Of a stretch of 15,554 nt of DNA, positions 7,395 through 12,848 are shown piece after piece. This DNA comes from CAZSNT01 sp964607765 (GTDB taxonomy: Bacteria > Verrucomicrobiota > Lentisphaeria > Oligosphaerales > JABHEG01): contig CAZSNT010000213.1 in assembly GCA_964607765.1 (NCBI GenBank), positions 1 through 15,554 on the forward strand. Reading direction: 5' to 3'. The notes beneath the pieces are model-generated. The model searched no databases, was not told the DNA's origin, and was given only the letters and a program-made list of their open reading frames with translations. Made by a program: the position numbers and the translations under genes. Numbering within the stretch: position 1 is the first letter of the stretch; every line of letters starts with the position of its first letter.

Positions 7395-8831
7395 ATGGAC
7401 CGTTTCCGGAAGCTCTGCCGACGTCTCTGCGCCTGCTTCTGGTTGACGCTGCTTGCGTCGTCCACGGCGGCAGACAACCGGAACGTCCTGCTGATCTGTA
7501 TCGACGATCTGCGGCCCGTGACGGGATGCTACGGGGGGGCGGCAAAGACCCCGCATCTGGACAAGCTGGCGGAGAGCGCAGCGGTGTTCACACGCCACTA
7601 CGTGCAGTGGCCGGTATGCGGTCCGTCGCGCGCATCCATGCTGGGCGGCCTGCGGCCGGACACGACCGGCATCTACGAAATCGGCGACTCCTGGAAAATC
7701 TCCAAGCAACCGGCGACGCGTCCTACGATGCCCAGGCATTTCCGCGACAACGGATACAAGACACTGAGCTTCGGGAAGGTCTATCACGGCAAAGCAAGGG
7801 GCAAGGGGTATGGCTGGAGCGCAGAACCGTGGAAGCTCGATTGGAGCTGCTACGTGGACTTCGAACATGCGGCGGGAAGCAAACATCAATGGCGGCCTGC
7901 ATATGAAGTCTACGACGGTCCCGATTCCAAGCACAACGATTTTCAGACCGCGGAGAAGGCGATTCAGGCGCTGGAAGCCAACAAGGATCGCCCGTTTTTT
8001 ATCGCGGCGGGATTCTACAAGCCGCACCTGCCATTCGTCGCGCCCCGGAAGTACTGGGATCTCTATTCCGCCGACGAGATCCGGTTGATCGAGCCAACCA
8101 GCCTCCCGCAAGGCGCGGCGGACTTCATGTACAACTGGTCGGAGATTTCCTCGTACGGCGCTCCTGACCGGAAGCTGTTTTCGGGCGATGGCGATGTGGG
8201 CGAGGAGCAGGCGCTCAACATGATCCGTGCCTACTATGCCTGTGTCAGCTTCATTGATGCCCAGGTCGGCCGCATTCTCAACGCCCTGAAACAGAACGGC
8301 CTGGCAGACAACACGGCCGTCGTCATTTGGAGCGACCACGGCTTCCACCTGGGCGATCACGGGCGCTGGGCGAAACACACTCAGTTTGAGCAGGCTATGC
8401 GCTGCCCGTTGATTGTCCGCCTGCCCGGCCGGCAGACAGTGACAGGTCAAACGGACGCCATCGTCGAATCCGTTGACATCTATCCGTCGCTCTGCGACTT
8501 CGCCGGACTGCCCACGCCGGACTCCGTCGAGGGCGAGAGCCTGCTTCCGCTGCTGACGGGGCAGTCCGACGGGAAAGCCGCGGCCTTCAGCCAGATCCGT
8601 CCCGTTAATCGGAAGAAACGCGACCTCATGGCCTACACGGTTCGCACAGCCGGGTTCCGGTACGTCGAATGGCGGGAGCCTGGAAACAACAACGCCGTCG
8701 TTTGGCGCGAACTCTACGACCACCGGACTGATCCCGAAGAGACCGTGAATGTAGTCGATGAACCTGACAACGCCGGAACGGTCAAGGTCCATGAACGCCT
8801 TGTGTCAGGGAACTACCGCAGCCTGCGATAG
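7395..8831 (+). CDS. Exported S1-family sulfatase, iduronate-2-sulfatase-like (near SulfAtlas S1_7)
   Basis: This 478-residue sulfatase begins immediately after the stop of the previous one (TAAATG), with AAGGA upstream, so the two are co-translated. An N-terminal hydrophobic segment (about 11-26, ending SSTAA) is a signal peptide. Iduronate-2-sulfatase hallmarks follow in order: IDDLRPVTGCYG (D37, D38), VCGPSRASMLGGLRPDTTGIY with the formylglycine site C75-R79, FGKVYH at 126-131, GFYKPHLPF at 206-214, and WSDHGFHLGDHGRWAK (D314, H315, K327). All expected catalytic positions are intact. In bacteria this clade acts on several sulfated polysaccharides, not only heparan sulfate, so the human name gives a family, not a substrate. 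Pairing an SGSH-like with an IDS-like enzyme suggests sequential removal of different sulfates from one glycan. Confidence 0.92.
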   Translation: MDRFRKLCRRLCACFWLTLLASSTAADNRNVLLICIDDLRPVTGCYGGAAKTPHLDKLAESAAVFTRHYVQWPVCGPSRASMLGGLRPDTTGIYEIGDSWKISKQPATRPTMPRHFRDNGYKTLSFGKVYHGKARGKGYGWSAEPWKLDWSCYVDFEHAAGSKHQWRPAYEVYDGPDSKHNDFQTAEKAIQALEANKDRPFFIAAGFYKPHLPFVAPRKYWDLYSADEIRLIEPTSLPQGAADFMYNWSEISSYGAPDRKLFSGDGDVGEEQALNMIRAYYACVSFIDAQVGRILNALKQNGLADNTAVVIWSDHGFHLGDHGRWAKHTQFEQAMRCPLIVRLPGRQTVTGQTDAIVESVDIYPSLCDFAGLPTPDSVEGESLLPLLTGQSDGKAAAFSQIRPVNRKKRDLMAYTVRTAGFRYVEWREPGNNNAVVWRELYDHRTDPEETVNVVDEPDNAGTVKVHERLVSGNYRSLR

Positions 8832-8924
8832 GCAAATGCCTGGGACTGCCTCAAGGCGCGGTCGACATTCCCAGGCGCCGAGTCGAGTTCAAGACACCAA
8901 TCCCGCAGTTGATCCGCCGCCCCC

Positions 8925-9090
8925 CCCCCGTCGGGCTCGGTCTTCGCCGCGACACGCAGCCCGTCGCCGACGAAATTGGAATCAGGATCCACGGCGGCAG
9001 CATCGGGATAGCATTCAGGATCTCGATGAAGCGCTGAATGGCATTGTCGACACGCCCGCCTGCGCAGCCGCTGACGTCACCAATCAGGCT
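8925..9090 (-). pseudogene. Relic of an OppC/DppC-type ABC transporter permease with its middle deleted
   Basis: Reading 9090 to 8974 gives SLIGDVSG, then GGRVDNAIQRFIEILNAIP and MLPPWIL. This closely follows the periplasmic/EAA-side segment of peptide-transporter permeases (GxxSGYxGGxVDxxIQRxIExLxxxPxLPLWM). After a shift of frame at about 8976 the strand reads SNFVGDGLRVAAKTEP, which matches the C-terminal signature of the same family (FNFxGDGLRDAxDP). The roughly 100 or more residues normally between these parts are missing. No start codon or intact domain remains, so this is a dead gene reduced to its conserved ends. It lies between two plus-strand operons and is in the opposite direction. 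Confidence 0.6.
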
Positions 9091-9127
9091 CCGGGCGGGC
9101 GGTGCCCCTTCAGTTTTCCCAGCGCTT

Positions 9128-9165
9128 TTCCCCGGTTGGTTGAACTTCTGGCCGAAACCGGGGAA
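9128..9165 (+). promoter_or_regulatory. 10-bp perfect inverted repeat overlapping the sigma-gene ribosome binding site
   Basis: TTCCCCGGTT (9128-9137) and AACCGGGGAA (9156-9165) are exact reverse complements separated by 18 bases. The right arm contains GGGGA, the best ribosome binding site for the ATG at 9174 (9-base spacing). In RNA it could hide the site in a hairpin; in DNA it could be an operator. Confidence 0.5.
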
Positions 9166-9173
9166 TAATAGGT

Positions 9174-9770
9174 ATGCGGTCGTCAGTGCCAAGCAATCCG
9201 GAAACTCTGGTCCAGCAGGCGCAGCAGGGCGACTCCCGCGCATTTGAGGGATTGGTGCAGCAGCTTGGCGATCGCCTCTGGCGCAGTGCGCTGGTGATGT
9301 GCCGGGATGAAAACGCGGCGCGCGATCTGGTTCAAGAGACTTGGCTGGCGGCGTGGAAAAGCCTGCACCGTTTCGACGGACGCTGCCAGTTCTCCACTTG
9401 GTTGTACGGCATCCTGCGGCACCGCTATCTCAAGCTGGTGCGCCGCACCACCCGCAAACCGTTGGTCCTGATGGCCGAGCCGGACGATGAACGCGAGCCG
9501 GACCCGACGCAGACGTTGCCAGGAACGGCTTTGGAACGGCGCGAAGCCCAAGCTGTGCTGAACGACGCGTTGCGCGCGCTGCCGGAGCAGCAGCGGCAGG
9601 TCCTGGAGCTGCGCTTCTTTGCCGATGCGGCACTGGCCGACATTGCCGTCGCGCTCGACTGTCCCGAGGGCACGGTGAAGTCACGCTTGCACCACGGCCT
9701 GAGAAATCTGCGAAAGAGCCCGGTCTGCTTGAACCTTCTGGGCCCGAGCGGGGAATCAGGAGTGAGATGA
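9174..9770 (+). CDS. ECF-type RNA polymerase sigma factor
   Basis: This 198-residue protein has the two-domain layout of extracytoplasmic-function sigma factors. Region 2 spans about 24-93, with DLVQETWLAAWKSLHRF and FSTWLYGILRHRYLKLVRR (core and -10 binding). Region 4 spans about 134-181, with LPEQQRQVLELRFF and a helix-turn-helix ending EGTVKSRLHHGLRNLRK (-35 binding). A linker of about 40 acidic and proline-containing residues separates them. The stop overlaps the anti-sigma start as ATGA, so the pair is translationally coupled. The ATG at 9174 is chosen on GGGGA 9 bases upstream, which lies inside a dyad. It should direct a regulon in response to an envelope signal passed through the next gene. 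The operon's own third gene may be part of the output. Confidence 0.95.
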   Translation: MRSSVPSNPETLVQQAQQGDSRAFEGLVQQLGDRLWRSALVMCRDENAARDLVQETWLAAWKSLHRFDGRCQFSTWLYGILRHRYLKLVRRTTRKPLVLMAEPDDEREPDPTQTLPGTALERREAQAVLNDALRALPEQQRQVLELRFFADAALADIAVALDCPEGTVKSRLHHGLRNLRKSPVCLNLLGPSGESGVR

Positions 9771-10288
9771 TGAACAAGACATGCGACAATTTCGAGCAGC
9801 TCATCGACCTGAAAGCCGCCGGCTGGCTGTCAGCGGACGAGGCGGCAGACCTCGAGCGGCATCTGCAGTCTTGCCCCGCGTGCCGGGCTCAGGCCGAAGC
9901 CGCGGAGTCCGCAGCCAGGCTGCTGGCCGAGCTGCCCGCGCCGGCCGCCCCGGTCATCGATGTCGCGTCCTACCCCGCTCCCGCATCGCGCCGGCCGTGG
10001 CTATTGGTCCTGATTCCCGCCGCTGCCGCCTGCCTGATGCTCGGCCTGTGGATGCACTCCAGCAACTCCTCTGCTCCACCGGTTCCCGGTCCCGTTTCGG
10101 AGCACATGCCTACACCTGAGCTGGACAATGTCCGCATCCTCGCCGAAGCACCACCAACACTGGCGACCTATCGCCAAGCCCTCTCGCTATCCGATGACGA
10201 TCTGGATCGCGTGCTCGACGCGCACGACCGGCAGATCGCGCTATACAAACCCCGGTTGGGCCTCCTGGCCAGCTACCAAGCCCTGTAA
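9767..10288 (+). CDS. Membrane-bound zinc-finger anti-sigma factor
   Basis: The 173-residue protein carries an N-terminal cytoplasmic anti-sigma zinc finger (residues about 5-45; HLQSCPAC gives the H-x3-C-x2-C core, with an upstream C6 as possible fourth ligand). A proline/alanine-rich linker follows, then one membrane helix (about 75-97, WLLVLIPAAAACLMLGLWM) and an outside domain of about 75 residues ending RLGLLASYQAL. It should hold the sigma factor inactive until a signal arrives from outside. It overlaps the sigma gene by four bases. The second ATG at 9770 is an equally likely start because AGGAG lies 7 bases before it. The outer domain is not one I recognise. Confidence 0.85.
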   Translation: MMNKTCDNFEQLIDLKAAGWLSADEAADLERHLQSCPACRAQAEAAESAARLLAELPAPAAPVIDVASYPAPASRRPWLLVLIPAAAACLMLGLWMHSSNSSAPPVPGPVSEHMPTPELDNVRILAEAPPTLATYRQALSLSDDDLDRVLDAHDRQIALYKPRLGLLASYQAL

Positions 10289-10299
10289 GGAATCACCCC

Positions 10300-11664
10300 A
10301 TGCTGAACCTCCGCGCCCCCCTCAAGCTCGCCGCCGTTCTCCCGTTGCTCTGCGCCTGCTTGGCCTGTGCCGAACCGGCCCAGGTCATCATCCAGGCCCG
10401 CATCATCGCTGCGAGGAACGGCGAACCTGAAGTCCTCTCTGCCCCGCGCGTCACCGTCCAGGAAGACCAGGAAGCGGCAATCCGCGTCGTTCAGGAGCAT
10501 GCTCTGGCGTTGCCGGACCCTAAGTTGGCGAAGTACGTGCAGATCCTCTCCGACGGCGTCTCCATGCGCGTGTGTCCGAGCATTGTGGAGGGACGCGTCC
10601 TGCTCAAGGGCACGGCTACGACCGCCTCGCCCGTGGACGGCCCGGCGAGCTTCCATCGCGCTCAGGACCAAGTCTCGAGGTCGGTAAACAAGGTGGAGAC
10701 CGCCTTTGTCCTGAGGCTGGAGCCGGGCGAAACCAAGACAGTGCCCGCTGGTGAAGACACCACGATCGAGATAAGTGCCGAACTGGTGTCGCTCGCCAAC
10801 GCCGCAACGGTGTACTGGCAGGCGTTTGCCGTGCTGCCGCCATACCCCGAAGGCGACGACCCGGAAGCGCTTGCGGACTGGATTGTACAGTCCGAGCCGG
10901 CGCTGGGCCACCTGCACAAAGCCGGGGACATGTCCTTCTGCAACTGGGAACTCGACTACTCGCAAGGCTTCAGCCTGGCCCTGCCCCATCTCAGCGAGAT
11001 GAACACGCTCGCCAAAGCAGCGCTGGTACGTGCCAAGGCAACGCTGCAGAGCGACCCGGCGCTGGCGCACGCTGACCTCCGTGCCGTGATGCGCGCTGCT
11101 CGGCATGCCGGCGCCGATGCGCTTCTTATCGCGCAGCTGGTGCGTATTCGCATGGAGAACCAGGTTCGGGAAGTGCTCGCAGCAGGACTCGCCGACATCC
11201 CGGACCGAGAGCTCGACGCCTGGCGTGCGCTGCTCAGTTCGCAGCCTGCCATGCCGACGCTGGCGCAGCTTCTCGATACTGAACGACAGCTCGCGGTGGA
11301 CTACCTGCGAAGTAAGCTGGCTGAAGCCGATGAGGCGACAAAGGCGAAAATGCTCCGCGAACTCGGCATCGACACGCCGGTGCCCGCTGCCCGGCTCGAC
11401 GAGATGATCGACGCGGCCGACGCGGACTACCGCGAGCTCGTGCACATTGCCGACCTGCCGCCCGCCGAGAGAACGCCGGCCATGGCAGCGTTCCAGAAGG
11501 CGTTGGCCGCCCGCAAGAATGCACTGGCCAGGGTCTTGGTTCCCGCCGTTGGCAAGGCCGCCGAGAAGCTGCAGCAGTCCGAAGCCGAAGCTCAGGATTT
11601 GCGCAAGCAGCTCGACGGGCTCCGGCGCCGTCGCGAAACGCAGACGCGCCGGCACGGGAAGTGA
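10300..11664 (+). CDS. Secreted protein with secretin-like N-terminal segment and PVC-type helical domain
   Basis: The 454-residue product follows the anti-sigma gene by 11 bp with AAGGA 8 bases before its ATG, so it belongs to the sigma operon. A signal peptide (about 1-24, ending LACA) is followed by a segment at 28-165 where PEVLSAPRVTVQEDQEAAIRV strongly resembles the beta-domain motif of type II/III secretins (VLSAPxLTTxxGQxAxIRV); the rest of a secretin barrel is absent. From 166 on, NAATVYWQAFAVLPPYPEGD and SFCNWELDYSQG begin an all-helical domain I know from large families of uncharacterised secreted PVC proteins. Residues 320-454 are Ala/Glu/Arg-rich and coiled-coil-like, with a very basic end (RRRRETQTRR). 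Function is unknown; as a third gene it may be the sensor or an envelope target of the sigma factor. Confidence 0.75.
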   Translation: MLNLRAPLKLAAVLPLLCACLACAEPAQVIIQARIIAARNGEPEVLSAPRVTVQEDQEAAIRVVQEHALALPDPKLAKYVQILSDGVSMRVCPSIVEGRVLLKGTATTASPVDGPASFHRAQDQVSRSVNKVETAFVLRLEPGETKTVPAGEDTTIEISAELVSLANAATVYWQAFAVLPPYPEGDDPEALADWIVQSEPALGHLHKAGDMSFCNWELDYSQGFSLALPHLSEMNTLAKAALVRAKATLQSDPALAHADLRAVMRAARHAGADALLIAQLVRIRMENQVREVLAAGLADIPDRELDAWRALLSSQPAMPTLAQLLDTERQLAVDYLRSKLAEADEATKAKMLRELGIDTPVPAARLDEMIDAADADYRELVHIADLPPAERTPAMAAFQKALAARKNALARVLVPAVGKAAEKLQQSEAEAQDLRKQLDGLRRRRETQTRRHGK

Positions 11665-11692
11665 TCCTCGCGGGATGGCGGAGCAGCCCCCG

Positions 11693-12109
11693 TCATCGGG
11701 TCCGCAGCGAAGCGATGAACTGCTGCGGTGTCATGACCGGAATGGCGGAGGGCTTGAAGTGTTGAGTATTGCGGGTGACTATCGCCTCAGCGCCATTGTT
11801 CACGGCAGTGAAATGCTGTATGCCATCCTCCAAATCCGCAAAGCTTGAAACCAGCGCTTCACTCAGTTCATGGTCGCCAACCGCGCATACGCTCAGGAGT
11901 GCGCGCAGCCGGGCAACAACCTTGCGGGATTTCGCGGCATTCTCTTGCTTCGAGAAGACATAGTGGCAGTTGGCCACAGCCAATGCTGACGTCAGTCCCT
12001 CAATCTCGCCTGTTTCGCAGAGGTTCAGAATGAACGTCGCATCGTCCTTGAACTCGCGGCGGCCAAGCACGCAATCGAGAATCACATCACTGTCCAGGAA
12101 CACGCGCAT
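11693..12109 (-). CDS. PIN-domain toxin (VapC-like, PIN_3 type)
   Basis: The 138-residue protein is a single PIN domain and would cut RNA with metal help when freed from its antitoxin. MRVFLDSDVILD (D6, D8, D12) is the first acidic strand, SALAVANCHYVFSK (41-54) the second conserved helix, and ADLEDGIQHFTA (D92, E94, D95) the central acidic motif. The final strand reads IVTRNTQHF, where most relatives have Asp in place of H117. The start overlaps the antitoxin stop by one base (TAATG), so synthesis is coupled and toxin follows antitoxin. It converges on the sigma operon, ending 28 bp from its last gene. Confidence 0.88.
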   Translation of the reverse strand: MRVFLDSDVILDCVLGRREFKDDATFILNLCETGEIEGLTSALAVANCHYVFSKQENAAKSRKVVARLRALLSVCAVGDHELSEALVSSFADLEDGIQHFTAVNNGAEAIVTRNTQHFKPSAIPVMTPQQFIASLRTR

Positions 12110-12375
12110 TACCCGAAACGCTCCAGCCTGGCTTCGCCGATGAGCTCTTCCGTCGACTTACTCGCGTCTTCGGCGCGCGGCTTGACGGCCCCAGCCAAAG
12201 CGGACGTCAGGGGGCCGAGTTTCGGCTGCCTTGAGTCAAGGCTCGTGCCGGCGCTCGAGATCAGGGCAAGGTACCGTTCGACCAACTTCGACACGGACGT
12301 ATTCTGGCGCCGGGCATAGTCTTTGGCCGTCTCGATTACGGCTGCCTCCATAACCAAAGTCAGTTTTGTGCTCAT
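12109..12375 (-). CDS. Antitoxin, DUF6364-like, ribbon-helix-helix type
   Basis: This 88-residue protein starts MSTKLTLVMEAAVIETAKDY and continues SVSKLVERYLALI. This is the beta-strand plus two-helix pattern of DUF6364/ribbon-helix-helix antitoxins that partner PIN toxins. The disordered, charged C-terminal half (about 45-88) would wrap the toxin. GCGAGG lies 6 bases before the ATG. A promoter and 9-bp dyad just upstream fit autorepression. It is the first gene of the pair, as expected for this class. Confidence 0.85.
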   Translation of the reverse strand: MSTKLTLVMEAAVIETAKDYARRQNTSVSKLVERYLALISSAGTSLDSRQPKLGPLTSALAGAVKPRAEDASKSTEELIGEARLERFG

Positions 12376-12396
12376 CTGTTGCCTCGCGTTCCACTT

Positions 12397-12428
12397 GCAC
12401 GTGTTGTTGAGAGTACATTAACACGTGC
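12397..12428. promoter_or_regulatory. Likely antitoxin operator: 9-bp perfect inverted repeat
   Basis: GCACGTGTT (12397-12405) and AACACGTGC (12420-12428) are exact reverse complements, centre to centre 23 bp, about two helical turns. The dyad covers the -10 region of the antitoxin promoter, so a bound antitoxin dimer pair would block transcription. Confidence 0.6.
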
Positions 12429-12443
12429 CAGAGGCCGCATCAA
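12415..12443 (-). promoter_or_regulatory. Sigma-70-like promoter of the toxin-antitoxin operon
   Basis: On the minus strand, TTGATG (-35, 12438-12443) and TAATGT (-10, 12415-12420) are separated by exactly 17 bp, giving a transcript start near 12408, about 33 bases before the antitoxin start codon. Confidence 0.5.
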
Positions 12444-12765
12444 GTTCGGGGTGCACTGCGCTGCCCCCCGCACGGCCCGGTCGTTGCGGTGCACATCAAC
12501 GACAACCTGATTCCTCAGCTCTCGATCGACGAACTGGGTTTCGAGCCCGAGCAGAAGGAGACCTACCGCAGGCTTCTGAACCTTGCTGGTCACCAGCGAC
12601 CGGGTGCGCGCCGCGGTCATGAACGACCAGTTGGACCAGATCGCCGACGCGGCGCGCGCTTCAGAGCACGGCTACGTCAGCCCCCGGGAGACTGCTCTTG
12701 CCAAACTGCTCTGCGGTGAGACTTCGGCCCAGGAGTTCCTCAAGCTCTTCCCGGTCAGTCAATGA
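12430..12765 (+). pseudogene. Relic of a GspE/PilB-type secretion or pilus ATPase, central ATPase core deleted
   Basis: Pieces in three alignable segments resemble the type II secretion/type IV pilus ATPase family. RGRIKFGVHCA (12430-12462) shifts frame near a C6 run into PPHGPVVAVHINDN and then LIPQLSIDELGFEPEQKE with TYRRLLNL (to about 12580), like the VVLRILD...LSLEELGF...L segment just before Walker A. The next codons, again in a new frame, read LLVTSDRVRAAVMNDQ through ETALAKLLCGETSAQEFLKL to a TGA at 12765, like the C-terminal FELLxxxDxIRxLI...GxTxxEEVLR tail. The Walker A, Asp box, Walker B and zinc regions between them, some 250-300 residues, are gone. No intact product is possible. 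The antitoxin promoter overlaps its left end. Confidence 0.6.
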
Positions 12766-12848
12766 CGCTGTCCGTTGCAGTCGCCGGTCAGCGCCGCAGG
12801 CCGCGCTGGCGATGACTCTCTTGTGAACCACACGGGGCGTACCGGCGG
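12766..12848. other. Short convergent spacer
   Basis: These 83 bp lie between the end of the ATPase relic and the stop of the large minus-strand gene. I see no terminator, repeat or ORF of note. Confidence 0.5.

Larger units (their letters stand above)
8832..9173. other. Intergenic region holding an oppC relic and the sigma-gene control region
   Basis: This 342-bp gap separates the sulfatase operon from the sigma operon. Left to right it holds a weak dyad after the sulfatase stop (8838-8845 GCCTGGGA against 8869-8876 TCCCAGGC, no T-run), a run of ten C (8920-8929), the minus-strand OppC relic (8925-9090), a 7-bp dyad inside that relic (9012-9018 against 9034-9040), and a 10-bp perfect dyad next to the sigma start. 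Confidence 0.6.

Noticed and set aside
8838..8876. Dyad GCCTGGGA/TCCCAGGC after the second sulfatase as a terminator
   Set aside because: The loop is long and no T-run follows, so it does not fit an intrinsic terminator.
8920..8929. Run of ten C as a phase-variation tract
   Set aside because: It lies in the dead OppC region, not in or before an intact gene, and could also be a sequencing error.
8851..9243. 130-codon minus-strand open frame across the sigma-gene upstream region
   Set aside because: Only the OppC-like part (9090-8974) has coding character; the rest is out of frame or overlaps the sigma gene.
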